Shown: positions 49,825-56,576, counted from the stretch's first letter. The stretch is DNA of 64,000 nt from an uncultured Sphingomonadaceae bacterium (GCA_947258815.1 CAMYJW010000014.1:110018-174017), one strand, 5' to 3'. Numbers and translations are program-made. Notes: generated from the sequence alone by a model not told the origin.

Positions 49825-50339
49825 TGGGCACGCAAGGCCAGACGATCATGGTCCATGACAAGATGCAAAGCGGATACAGCTATGTCCTGTCCGCACCGAT
49901 GGCACGCGATTTCGATCCGCTGTTCACTCCCGATCTGACTCCGCCCGAAATGCTGGAGCTTGGCGTATTTGGCGGCAAATATATGACTGACTGCGCAGAT
50001 GAATTTCCGGCAAGCTGGTTTGCCAATGCCCGGCTTTCTCCTGAATGCAGCGATCCGAAACTCAACTGGTTTGAAGTCGATGCCAGCCAGCCGCTGTCCG
50101 AATGGCGACGCAAGGGCTGGCTGCACCCGGACGATCCTCGCGGCTGGTTTCAGTGGTATTGCCGCTACTACATGGGACGCCGCGTGCCGGATGAAGATCA
50201 ACGGCAGATCAAGCGCTGGAAGGCATTTGCCCGACACGCCGCGCAGTTACGCAAATTCTGTGAACCGGGCGATATGCAATGCCGGCGTCGCCAGCGGCAG
50301 GCGTTGCTGCACTGGGCATACGACAGCCGCCTGATCTGA
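49824..50339 (+). CDS. Conserved hypothetical protein, Trp/Tyr-rich
   Basis: A 171-residue protein coupled to recG (TGATG). The N-terminal region reads MQSGYSYVLSAPMARDFDPLFTPDLTPPEMLELGVFGGKYM; a Trp-rich middle (WRRKGWLHPDDPRGWFQWYCRYYMGRR) and a basic C-terminus (RCRRRQRQALLHWAYDSRLI) follow. I recognise it as a conserved bacterial hypothetical, but no activity is known to me. It is the last chromosomal gene before the att scar, and its end is 23 bp from the tRNA fragment. Confidence 0.7.
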   Translation: MGTQGQTIMVHDKMQSGYSYVLSAPMARDFDPLFTPDLTPPEMLELGVFGGKYMTDCADEFPASWFANARLSPECSDPKLNWFEVDASQPLSEWRRKGWLHPDDPRGWFQWYCRYYMGRRVPDEDQRQIKRWKAFARHAAQLRKFCEPGDMQCRRRQRQALLHWAYDSRLI

Positions 50340-50362
50340 TTGTGCGAATCTCGTTAAAAAAA

Positions 50363-50407
50363 TGGTCGGGGAGAGAGGATTCGAACCTCCGGCCCCTGCC
50401 TCCCGAA
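50363..50407 (-). pseudogene. Truncated tRNA-Pro(CGG) 3' half; attachment-site scar
   Basis: Minus-strand remnant: anticodon loop TTCGGGA, stem 3' arm GGCAG, variable GGGCC, T-arm GGAGG/CCTCT around TTCGAAT, acceptor 3' arm CTCCCCG, discriminator A and CCA. Beyond the loop (50408 onward) the expected CTGCC stem and the whole 5' half are replaced by unrelated sequence. This is the structure left at one end when an element integrates into a tRNA anticodon-loop/3' region; the intact tRNA should sit at the far end, right of the window. Confidence 0.8.
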
Positions 50408-50532
50408 GACGTAGCACCTGACCGCACATGGCGGTTTTCCGTTACTCTCTCGCGCACGAATTCCGCACTTGATAGCGTTTGTTCCTCTTTGATTCCGGGA
50501 AAAGGTTCAAAGCGAACCTTCGGCCCCTGTCT
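50382..50532. repeat. Degenerate second copy of the att core
   Basis: The 20-nt stretch at 50382-50401, within the tRNA T-arm/variable region, recurs at 50513-50532 with two mismatches (shared cores CGAACCT and CGGCCCCTG), about 131 bp inside the island in the same orientation. It could be a leftover of an earlier integration or a recombinase arm site; chance similarity is less likely at 18 of 20. Confidence 0.5.
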
Positions 50533-50550
50533 ATATCAAGGGAGCATCAA

Positions 50551-51822
50551 ATGTGGCTGATCGTTCCAGAAACATCATGTCCCTCTGCGCAGGAGTCGGC
50601 GGACTCGAACTCGGAATTAGTCTCGCTCTCGACTATATCGGAGAGGCTAGTCGCCTCATCTGTGCAGTGGAAAGGGAAGCCGCTGCTGTCGCCAGCCTGG
50701 TCGCGTCGATGGAAGCAGGGTGGTTTCATCCGGCGCCTGTCTGGTCTGACCTTACCACATTCGACGCTCGAAGTTGGCGTGGACTCGTTCATATCCTCGC
50801 TTCGGGCGACCCATGCCAAGACAACTCCAACGCCGGAAACAGAGCCGGTTCCGATGGAGAGCGATTCCTCGCCCCCGAAGTGTGTCGCATTGCCGAAGAG
50901 TGCCGGCCTGATCTTATCTTCCGAGAGAACGTCACGGGGAACGCTGACGGACAGCTCGATGCCATCGTCCCACCATTGGAAAGGCTGGGCTACCGCGTTG
51001 CGGCGGGAATATTCAGCTCGTCCGAAACTGGAAATACCATGCAGCGCGAGCGATTGTTCATCATGGCCGTCCGCCAAGACTGTGGCTGGATCATGGGAAC
51101 GCGATCGGAACGGGAATGTTTATCAGACTTTGGAAGGGGCGGCCAAGAATTGGGCAACACCGTCAGACATCTCGAAGCGAGGCGGGAGCCAATCGCCGGA
51201 GAAGAGGAGTGTGGGTGGACACACGATCAACCTCGAAGATCAGGCGGAACATTGGGAAGGTCCATCGGTAGCGGTGACGGAGGGAACTCGACTGACGCGG
51301 GGTGGGAACCGTTCAAACGAGCTACTCCTGACGGGTCAGGCGATGAAGGGCAGCGAGAATTGGACGGCTCCGAGTGCGACGGATTCAGGCCGGGGCGGAG
51401 TGATTACGCCAGCCATGACGGGCGCCAGTTTAACGCAGCAAGTGGGTTCATGGCCCGGTCCAGCGGAGCGGGATTACAAAGGCGTGAACTCAATCGCGCA
51501 TGTGACGGAAAACAGCACGGGGTCGATGCATCTCGATCAGTTGCCAAATTTCGTGGAGCATTGCTTCCACCCGCCATCATCCCCGGACCAACCGATAGCC
51601 GGTGGCGCGATGTCCTCGACCGATTCCCCGAATACCAACCAGCCCTCAGCCAAGAGGAAGCTGAATCCCATCTTCGTCGAGGCATTGATGCGATGGCCCA
51701 CCGGACTGAGCGGCTTCGAGCGACCGGAAATGGCGTTGATCCGGTGGTCGCAGCTACAGCTTTCCTATCTCTCGGCGCTTTATTCTCAGGAGCCGAAGCA
51801 AGTTCAGGGAGATCTGTTCTGA
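50551..51822 (+). CDS. 423-aa overlapping-frame protein with Trp-Pro repeat modules
   Basis: ATG 50551 is preceded by AAGGGAG at seven or so bases and opens a 423-residue frame, MWLIVPETSCPSAQ onward, running 1270 bp together with the methyltransferase in another plus-strand frame. Its middle has modules spaced about 30 residues apart, each a Trp-x-x-Pro motif: NWATPSD, HWEGPSV, NWTAPSATD, SWPGPAERD (codons at 51151, 51253, 51361, 51451), usually led by an L..QA/V..W segment. The C-terminal LNPIFVEALMRWPTGLSGFE...QGDLF resembles phage proteins that I recall lying over dcm genes. Function unknown; a conserved shadow frame remains possible. Confidence 0.55.
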   Translation: MWLIVPETSCPSAQESADSNSELVSLSTISERLVASSVQWKGKPLLSPAWSRRWKQGGFIRRLSGLTLPHSTLEVGVDSFISSLRATHAKTTPTPETEPVPMESDSSPPKCVALPKSAGLILSSERTSRGTLTDSSMPSSHHWKGWATALRREYSARPKLEIPCSASDCSSWPSAKTVAGSWERDRNGNVYQTLEGAAKNWATPSDISKRGGSQSPEKRSVGGHTINLEDQAEHWEGPSVAVTEGTRLTRGGNRSNELLLTGQAMKGSENWTAPSATDSGRGGVITPAMTGASLTQQVGSWPGPAERDYKGVNSIAHVTENSTGSMHLDQLPNFVEHCFHPPSSPDQPIAGGAMSSTDSPNTNQPSAKRKLNPIFVEALMRWPTGLSGFERPEMALIRWSQLQLSYLSALYSQEPKQVQGDLF

Positions 51823-51860
51823 TGGAGAGTGGTTCCACAAAAACGGGGAGAGTGAACTGA
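50553..51860 (+). CDS. Phage-type DNA (cytosine-5)-methyltransferase
   Basis: 435 residues from GTG 50553 (ATG 50577 is an alternative). Motif I is SLCAGVGGLELGI, the catalytic Cys88 is in GDPCQDNSNAG, motif VI is RENV (125-127), motif VIII is QRERLF and motif X is GNGVDPVVAATAF. It would methylate C5 of cytosine in a short site, possibly to protect the element from host restriction; no cognate nuclease is adjacent. The 180-350 region is low-complexity and contains no recognisable target-recognition domain; it coincides with the Trp-Pro modules of the overlapping frame. The stop overlaps the next gene. Confidence 0.88.
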   Translation: MADRSRNIMSLCAGVGGLELGISLALDYIGEASRLICAVEREAAAVASLVASMEAGWFHPAPVWSDLTTFDARSWRGLVHILASGDPCQDNSNAGNRAGSDGERFLAPEVCRIAEECRPDLIFRENVTGNADGQLDAIVPPLERLGYRVAAGIFSSSETGNTMQRERLFIMAVRQDCGWIMGTRSERECLSDFGRGGQELGNTVRHLEARREPIAGEEECGWTHDQPRRSGGTLGRSIGSGDGGNSTDAGWEPFKRATPDGSGDEGQRELDGSECDGFRPGRSDYASHDGRQFNAASGFMARSSGAGLQRRELNRACDGKQHGVDASRSVAKFRGALLPPAIIPGPTDSRWRDVLDRFPEYQPALSQEEAESHLRRGIDAMAHRTERLRATGNGVDPVVAATAFLSLGALFSGAEASSGRSVLMESGSTKTGRVN

Positions 51861-52093
51861 TGGGTGATGAACCTGAAATTCCCGACTGGGCACCCACGAT
51901 AGATTGCTGGCAGTGCGGCGGCGAGGGTTTGTTGTCAAATTGCTGGGATGATGTCAGCTGCATCGATCCTGAATTTGGATGCGAAATCTGCTGGGTTAAT
52001 TGTGACGTTTGCAACGGGCGCGGCGGATGGCCTGACCCAGCGTATGCCAGCAGCGATGGTGATGATTTGCGCGCGCAAAAGGATGGGCGATGA
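51860..52093 (+). CDS. Small Cys-rich protein, DnaJ-like zinc motif
   Basis: A 77-residue protein beginning in the methyltransferase stop (TGATG). It has CWQCGGEGLL, then two further Cys, CEICWVNCDVCNGRGG: a CxxCxGxG-type pair pattern resembling the DnaJ zinc-finger repeats. The function is unknown; such proteins occur in phage and plasmid regions. It is followed by a start (ATGA overlap at 52090) that leads into a broken frame. Confidence 0.65.
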   Translation: MGDEPEIPDWAPTIDCWQCGGEGLLSNCWDDVSCIDPEFGCEICWVNCDVCNGRGGWPDPAYASSDGDDLRAQKDGR

Positions 52094-52204
52094 ACTCACC
52101 GCACTGCCGAAGCTCATATCGACAACGCCCGGCGCAAGCTCGGAGCGCGGAACAAGGCCCATGCTGTGCGGCTGTTTTTGGAAAGGATGAGTGATGAAGC
52201 TTGA
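52090..52204 (+). pseudogene. Probable frameshifted small gene
   Basis: ATG 52090 overlaps the previous stop (ATGA) as expected for a coupled gene, but its frame soon turns into an unnatural Arg/Cys-rich peptide. One base out of step, a protein-like run appears: HRTAEAHIDNARR then KLGARNKAHAVRLFLERMSDEA, ending TGA at 52204. Removing a single T near 52096 would join them into a 37-residue protein. This is inferred from appearance only; a sequencing error is also possible. Confidence 0.35.
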
Positions 52205-52604
52205 ACCCTGCCCGCTTTGTGACGGAAATGCGTGGGTTTTACACAAAGGTAAAAAACGCTGGATTGCGGTTATACTTCCGATGCGCGGGCGATCATACGG
52301 TTGCCCCAACTGTCAATTAGCCATGCCGACTAGAGAGTTATGGAACGCTCTAACTATTGATCCGCACATTAAATATATGGCCGGGGCGATAGCTCAACAA
52401 TTGGGCGAAGAATCCGGCTCCTGGCGCGCATGCAGCGGCTGCCAGGAATCAAGCGAAGGTGTCGTTTCGACTGACTATTATCCTTATTCAAAAACATTCC
52501 ACTGTCAGCCCGGATCAGGCTGTCACGAGTGCGGTGGGATAGGCGTTGTTTGGGATAATTTTGATTATTCTACCCTCATGTATGAGGCCCACCCAAATGA
52601 CTGA
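52194..52604 (+). CDS. Lar-like zinc-ribbon protein
   Basis: A 136-residue protein with N-terminal MKLEPCPLCDGNAW and GCPNCQLAMPTRELWNAL, the CxxC...CxxC layout of the restriction-alleviation (Lar) family; the C-terminal half adds more Cys pairs (CSGCQ, CHECGG). Lar proteins of phages modulate host type I restriction, so an anti-restriction role fits a methyltransferase neighbour but is inferred. GGATGAG precedes ATG 52194. Local base composition is more AT-rich than the chromosome. The last codons overlap the ASCH gene. Confidence 0.6.
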   Translation: MKLEPCPLCDGNAWVLHKGKKRWIAVILPMRGRSYGCPNCQLAMPTRELWNALTIDPHIKYMAGAIAQQLGEESGSWRACSGCQESSEGVVSTDYYPYSKTFHCQPGSGCHECGGIGVVWDNFDYSTLMYEAHPND

Positions 52605-53022
52605 CATAGCACAAATAGCCAAGGGGCTGTCAGAGAAGATTGAGAACCGCCAAATCAAGGCACTTTCGATCCGGCAGCCATATCCGCATTACATCTTCCA
52701 TAAAGGTAAAGACGTGGAAAACCGGGACTGGCCGACGAAGGGCCGGGGTTGGTTTATAATTCATGCCGGGGCGTCAAAGGTCGAGCTTTCAGAAGGTGAA
52801 TACAACCTTCCGCGAGGCGGGATCGTCGGCATGGCACGGATCATAGATTGCGTCACCGAAATGGACAGCCAGTGGTTTTATGGTCGCTATGGCTTTGTGC
52901 TTCGAGACGCTTTTCCCGTTCCACTAATACCGTGCCGGGGAAAGTTGAGTTTCTTCATGCCGGAACAAGATGTTTTGGTTCAACTTAGCCTCGCAGTGCG
53001 GGCTTATCTTGAGGAGAATTGA
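52597..53022 (+). CDS. ASCH-domain protein
   Basis: 141 residues. The core IKALSIRQPYPHYIFHKGKDVENRDWPTK then GWFIIHAGAS is characteristic of phage-type ASCH/PUA-like RNA-binding domains, with the invariant SIRQPY and ENR sequences. These domains bind or modify RNA, or bind nucleic-acid bases; activity is not predicted further. ATG 52597 overlaps the previous gene by 8 bp. Confidence 0.85.
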   Translation: MTDIAQIAKGLSEKIENRQIKALSIRQPYPHYIFHKGKDVENRDWPTKGRGWFIIHAGASKVELSEGEYNLPRGGIVGMARIIDCVTEMDSQWFYGRYGFVLRDAFPVPLIPCRGKLSFFMPEQDVLVQLSLAVRAYLEEN

Positions 53023-53023
53023 A

Positions 53024-53251
53024 ATGATCCATGTCTATGAAATTCCAGAAAAACGCTCGAATGGCTTTTGCTTTGGCGCCGGGAAACCCATCACATTTCT
53101 CAACATAGATTGGATGAACTCGCCAGATGAAATTCCTGGAATTGATCCAATGACAGATGAAGAAATAGTCGAGTTTATTAAAGCGAAAATGTATATCAAA
53201 TCTGATCGTCAATATCTTATCTTATTCGAAGACAGGGCGTTTGTAATATGA
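53024..53251 (+). CDS. Hypothetical 75-aa protein
   Basis: A short acidic protein (MIHVYEIPEKRSNGFCFGAG, later PMTDEEIVEFIKAKMYIKSD). GAGGAG lies about eight bases before ATG 53024. Its stop overlaps the next start (ATGA). The stretch is AT-rich relative to the chromosome, suggesting recent acquisition. No recognised family. Confidence 0.6.
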   Translation: MIHVYEIPEKRSNGFCFGAGKPITFLNIDWMNSPDEIPGIDPMTDEEIVEFIKAKMYIKSDRQYLILFEDRAFVI

Positions 53252-53628
53252 CCCTCACCGATCTAGCCGCCCGCGCGGAAGCAGCAGGGCCGGAAATGCA
53301 GCGGGAGCTGCTGGTAGAAGCGTGGTTGGCCCTAAATCCTGAACACCCATCCGAAGGCGTAAGCCGCGCGCGTGCAGAATGGTATGTTAGGCAAGCTCGC
53401 TTCATTAAAATGCTCGACGCCGAAGCCTACGAAAGCGCGGCGCTTATGTTGATGCCGGAGGGGTGGAATTTCATTCTCGCCAGCACATTCGACAACGGCG
53501 CTATCTGCGACGTACGTAAAGAACCTCTTGGGGCAGATGGCACATGGCCCGGTCATGCAAGAGCGTCCTGTGCATCACTCGCCCTTCTGGCAGCAATCTG
53601 CCGGGCGCATGGAGAACGTGATGGCTGA
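53248..53628 (+). CDS. Phage-type hypothetical protein
   Basis: 126 residues. It opens TLTDLAARAEAAGPEMQRELLVEAWLALNPEHPS and has a Trp-rich middle (LMLMPEGWNFILAST) and an Ala-rich C-terminal helix (ARASCASLALLAAICRAHGE). This pattern recurs in short phage or prophage proteins, which usually start LADRVEAAEGPDR, but no function is known. Overlaps the neighbours by 4 and 8 bp. Confidence 0.65.
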   Translation: MTLTDLAARAEAAGPEMQRELLVEAWLALNPEHPSEGVSRARAEWYVRQARFIKMLDAEAYESAALMLMPEGWNFILASTFDNGAICDVRKEPLGADGTWPGHARASCASLALLAAICRAHGERDG

Positions 53629-53809
53629 TGTGATTTATCAATTATATGAAATCAGAAAAGGTGCGCCCGACTTTTTGGTTGCTGAAGTCCAGGGACCGGA
53701 GGCCGATGCACGGCGCGAAATACACCACTATGCGGCGGTCTATAGCCGCAATGGCCCTGTTTCAATACGCCGCGCTAACCCAACTTCGCCTCCAGAGACG
53801 CGCGAATAA
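53621..53809 (+). CDS. Hypothetical 62-aa protein
   Basis: Starts ATG 53621 (GGAG upstream) inside the previous gene's end. Short, charged protein (VIYQLYEIRKGAPDFLVAEVQGP); no family recognised. It looks like one of the overlapping chain of accessory genes. Confidence 0.5.
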   Translation: MADVIYQLYEIRKGAPDFLVAEVQGPEADARREIHHYAAVYSRNGPVSIRRANPTSPPETRE

Positions 53810-53818
53810 CTGCGGTCG

Positions 53819-54178
53819 ATGAGCAAACACCATAAAAAACAGACATCCGGATTTCCTTGGGTTCAATGTCTGAAGCCGGGGTGTGTGAGGAGAACTTCGC
53901 GGATACGCCCAGAAGATGATGGATGGCAGGGATACTATGTCTGCGGGGCGCATTGGCGGACAATCCCAAAATCATGGAAGCGGCGACTATCACTGTTGCG
54001 CCGTCAGTATTTTGCGGCCGAGCGGCGTGGCGATGTAGAGCGGATGACGCGTATTTCCCGTATATATTGGTTGGGTTGGGAGCGGATTAAATCAGCCCTG
54101 CAAGATCCTGAAACTCAGATGGATGAAGGCATGCCTGTCACGCTTGCAGCAGAGTTGAGGCGCGACGGCTTGATCTAA
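53819..54178 (+). CDS. Hypothetical basic protein with Cys residues
   Basis: 119 residues, basic (SWKRRLSLLRRQYFAAERRG), with a Cys-containing N-terminal part (WVQCLKPGCVRRTSR, then YYVCGAHWRTIPK) that could bind zinc. The rest is a helical region. It ends the first overlapping gene chain: a 236-bp gap with a good promoter follows. No family recognised. Confidence 0.6.
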   Translation: MSKHHKKQTSGFPWVQCLKPGCVRRTSRIRPEDDGWQGYYVCGAHWRTIPKSWKRRLSLLRRQYFAAERRGDVERMTRISRIYWLGWERIKSALQDPETQMDEGMPVTLAAELRRDGLI

Positions 54179-54324
54179 TATATTGCCAAGTGAGTGAAAC
54201 TTAAAACTGTAACCACAAGTATAGGCGATACTAGAGCCAGAAAAAGTGGTCCCCCAGCGCTTACACGTTTGTATATGCCGGGGTAGGACCCGCAATTTAT
54301 TTGCGATCATTCCCGGAAATACTA

Positions 54325-54354
54325 TTGACAAACGCGATCTATTTCCTTTTATAT
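54325..54354 (+). promoter_or_regulatory. Sigma-70-like promoter for the second island gene block
   Basis: TTGACA (54325-54330) and TTATAT (54349-54354) with an 18-bp spacer in an AT-rich stretch. Transcription would start just before a hairpin leader (54361-54381) and then run through the 54,415-58,500 genes. The 54,179-54,324 bases upstream show nothing else. Confidence 0.55.
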
Positions 54355-54360
54355 GTGCGC

Positions 54361-54381
54361 AACGGCAGCGACCGAGCCGTT
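54361..54381 (+). promoter_or_regulatory. Hairpin leader C (before 54415 gene)
   Basis: AACGGC/GCCGTT six-base stem with a nine-base loop, then CAGGGCATAGGA (54388-54399) shortly before the gene's ATG. The CAGGGCATAGGA string also precedes the 55733 gene, so the two leaders look related. Confidence 0.45.
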
Positions 54382-54414
54382 CTAGTTCAGGGCATAGGAT
54401 AAAGGTTAATCAAA

Positions 54415-54891
54415 ATGCCAACTAATCTAACTGATGAATTTTATGCTGGCTTTCAAGCGCGCCACGATGCCGGACGCTGCCTTGATCGCGAGCCAGCCGA
54501 TTGCCCATATTATGCTACAAGCAATAGCGCTGGCCTATATGGTGACAGCATGAACGCGCCTATTGATTGGCCAGCAATACGCAATGGCGCGTTGTCTGTT
54601 TCTGATGCGCGGAAATTACTTGCTGATGAATTAGCGGGCGAATTGCGCGGAACTATTAAGGCTTGCCCGGATCTAATCGCACGATGCACTGCGACCTTGC
54701 AAGGCCAGCCTATCCCGGATCTTGAATGCCATTGCGGCAGCTGGATAGTGGTCGCATTAGACGGCCGTGGCGTTGCTATAGAGCTATTTGAGCGCGCCAA
54801 TGTCGAGCGCGTCAATATCAAAGCCTATGCGGTATTTACAGCGCTGCAATGGCTTTGTGCATTCAATGCCGCGGGTAAGGTCACTACCTGA
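54415..54891 (+). CDS. Hypothetical protein of island
   Basis: 158 residues. It starts MPTNLTDEFYAGFQARHD, has three or four Cys (CLDREPADCPYY; CHCGSWIV) and a helical centre (LSVSDARKLLADELAGELRG). It is the first gene after the island's promoter. Codon choice (many GCG, GGC and AAT) differs from that upstream. No family recognised. Confidence 0.6.
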   Translation: MPTNLTDEFYAGFQARHDAGRCLDREPADCPYYATSNSAGLYGDSMNAPIDWPAIRNGALSVSDARKLLADELAGELRGTIKACPDLIARCTATLQGQPIPDLECHCGSWIVVALDGRGVAIELFERANVERVNIKAYAVFTALQWLCAFNAAGKVTT

Positions 54892-55016
54892 TGTGCGTCC
54901 TAATCCCCTATCTTTTCCCCATAGCCGCGATTGCAGCGCTTGCCAGTATTGCCAGCACATGCCGCGCCTGCCTTCCCTCAATTCGCGCCCTAGCGCGCCA
55001 GATTAAGGACATTTGA
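54891..55016 (+). CDS. Small membrane-like protein (41 aa)
   Basis: ATG 54891 overlaps the previous stop (TGATG). It encodes MCVLIPYLFPIAAIAALASI, then STCRACLPSIRAL, a hydrophobic helix with several Cys. A start-stop coupled short gene with no known function. Confidence 0.4.
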   Translation: MCVLIPYLFPIAAIAALASIASTCRACLPSIRALARQIKDI

Positions 55017-55019
55017 GCC

Positions 55020-55403
55020 ATGACAATACCAATTAATTACACAAGCCAAGCGGTTAGGACCGTACAGCAATGGCAGGCATATAAGCGAGTATATCGCCTC
55101 AATTCATGGCGCGGCGCAATGCGCCACTATGCGCGCCAGCATGGCAAGGCAATATGCTTTCAGAGCGACGATTCCGCGCTGATCATGGAAACAAGCGCCA
55201 GCAACAAAAGCGGATTTAGTATCAATCGGATTCCGGAAAATAGGATTTCTTGGCATAGCGATGGCGCGGCATGGAATAACGGCTGGAATGCGTTTGGCAA
55301 GGGCCAGCATTGCCCCGACTCTTTTCCCCGCGACTATCGCAAGGGATATCACGCCGCGCGCGCCTATTATCTGGAAAGCGCTGTCTCAATGGAGCAATTC
55401 TAA
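55020..55403 (+). CDS. Hypothetical protein of island
   Basis: 127 residues with a mixed, Trp/Tyr/Arg-rich composition (QQWQAYKRVYRLNSWRGAMRHYARQHG; WHSDGAAWNNGWNAFGKG). No TM or signal peptide. It begins three bases after the previous stop and its stop overlaps the next start (TAATG). Family unknown. Confidence 0.55.
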   Translation: MTIPINYTSQAVRTVQQWQAYKRVYRLNSWRGAMRHYARQHGKAICFQSDDSALIMETSASNKSGFSINRIPENRISWHSDGAAWNNGWNAFGKGQHCPDSFPRDYRKGYHAARAYYLESAVSMEQF

Positions 55404-55642
55404 TGGAACATGCCGTATATAATCGCCAATATTATCCGCGCCCTGTTTGGTGCCGCCCTGGCAGCCCTTGGATCATATGTGCAGATGCTAACGGCAAATG
55501 CGCTGCCATCCCGCGCGATAGCGATAGCGGCCATCAGGCAACGCATTTTGGTGATTTGTCGCACGTTCGAAAACTCAAGCGCGAGCAAGCTTATGGAAAG
55601 GGATATAGACGCGAGCGGATTCCTGTCCGTTGTAACGATTGA
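55403..55642 (+). CDS. Hypothetical 79-aa protein
   Basis: Starts at ATG 55403, sharing the stop region of the previous gene (TAATG). It reads MEHAVYNRQYYPRPVWCRPGS, then HVRKLKREQAYGKGYRRER. Basic, with no recognised domain. It precedes a hairpin leader gap. Confidence 0.5.
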   Translation: MEHAVYNRQYYPRPVWCRPGSPWIICADANGKCAAIPRDSDSGHQATHFGDLSHVRKLKREQAYGKGYRRERIPVRCND

Positions 55643-55654
55643 CCTATAGCCGAA

Positions 55655-55677
55655 ACTAGGCGCGCGTTGCGCCTAGT
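55655..55677 (+). promoter_or_regulatory. Hairpin leader A (before 55733 gene)
   Basis: Perfect nine-base stem ACTAGGCGC/GCGCCTAGT with a five-base loop, about 55 bp before the gene. Downstream are TGCCCAAGG and CAGGGCATAGGA. No T-run, so an intrinsic terminator is unlikely; RNA stabilising or regulatory use is inferred. Confidence 0.5.
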
Positions 55678-55732
55678 CGCCAGCCACTGCCCAAGGCTGG
55701 CCTGACGATGCCAGGGCATAGGACTAGAGACA

Positions 55733-56206
55733 ATGGCAACTATCAAAGAAACCGCGCGCGCGCTCGCTGATGCATTTGAAACGGCGACACGCGACAATGG
55801 CGACGAATTCCAGCGCTTGAGGGATGGCTCGCCCGAATGGATGAAAGAGGCAATCTATGCAGCGCACCGTGATGGCGAGATGATGCCAAACGACTGGAGC
55901 TATAAATTGGCCGATCTTATGGCGTCTCACATTGCCGATACGCTGGACTATGACAGCGAAAACGATCTGCATGACATTATCAGCAACGGCGCTGATATTC
56001 TCGTGCCAGACTATAACGGCGAGCGGCTCGCATGGCTCGCCAGCAACCTTAACCGCGCGTCATACGTTGACGAAATGATTGAGGAATGCGGCTGGCCTAA
56101 ATCCGGCGGCCTCTATCTGGCGATAGCTTATGGCATTGCGCACGAGCTGCAAATGATTGGCGCCGCGCTTGTCGCTGCAATCGAAGGCGAAGCCGAACAG
56201 GACTGA
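55733..56206 (+). CDS. Hypothetical protein of island
   Basis: 157 residues. It starts MATIKETARALADAFETATRD and has an acidic helical body (NDLHDIISNGADILVPDYNGERLAWLASNLNRA) with a hydrophobic C-terminal helix (LAIAYGIAHELQMIGAALVAA). It follows the hairpin leader. No known function; similar small helical proteins occur in plasmids and ICEs. Confidence 0.6.
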   Translation: MATIKETARALADAFETATRDNGDEFQRLRDGSPEWMKEAIYAAHRDGEMMPNDWSYKLADLMASHIADTLDYDSENDLHDIISNGADILVPDYNGERLAWLASNLNRASYVDEMIEECGWPKSGGLYLAIAYGIAHELQMIGAALVAAIEGEAEQD

Positions 56207-56215
56207 CCCCCTACC

Positions 56216-56229
56216 CCCGTTCAGACGGG
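56216..56229 (+). promoter_or_regulatory. Hairpin leader D (before 56283 gene)
   Basis: CCCGT-TCAG-ACGGG, 53 bp before the ATG, preceded by CCCCCTACC and followed by a purine-rich AGAGGA stretch. The CCCCCTACC-C/G-CCGT string recurs at 60255, just before the transposon, as if that were the next such leader. Confidence 0.4.
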
Positions 56230-56282
56230 CCACCCCTATCGCTGTTTAAGAGCGGGGCGGCCAGACAAGAGGACTTGAGACA

Positions 56283-56576
56283 ATGTGGACTTATGAAACC
56301 GAATTCACCTCTATGGAGCGCAAGCAAACAACCGGGCGCGCTGTTGTGTTCAATGAGACGGGCGAGTTTATCGCTCATGTGCCAATGACTGTTGCGCCGA
56401 TCGTGGCAGCCGCGCCGGCAATGCTTGAGGTGTTGCAAGCCGCAATCCCTCATATTTCGCAGGAAGTCGAACAGCGCAAATTCAGCGGCAGTGGCGAGGA
56501 CTGGGAAGCGCTTGAGAGCGTTGAGGGTGATATTCTCTCAGTCATCGCCGCTATCGGCAAACGCTATAGCTGTTGA
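56283..56576 (+). CDS. Hypothetical 97-aa protein
   Basis: 97 residues. N-terminal beta-rich part (MWTYETEFTSMERKQTTGRAVVFNETGEFIAHV), then a helical part (APAMLEVLQAAIPHISQEVEQRKF). The APAMLEVLQ segment resembles short phage/plasmid proteins of unknown function. AGAGGA lies about 15 bp upstream. Confidence 0.55.
   Translation: MWTYETEFTSMERKQTTGRAVVFNETGEFIAHVPMTVAPIVAAAPAMLEVLQAAIPHISQEVEQRKFSGSGEDWEALESVEGDILSVIAAIGKRYSC

Noticed and set aside
50340..50460. An intact tRNA (for example with an unusual 5' half) at the island edge
   Set aside because: The 5' acceptor and D-arm cannot be formed; only the 3' half from the anticodon loop is present.
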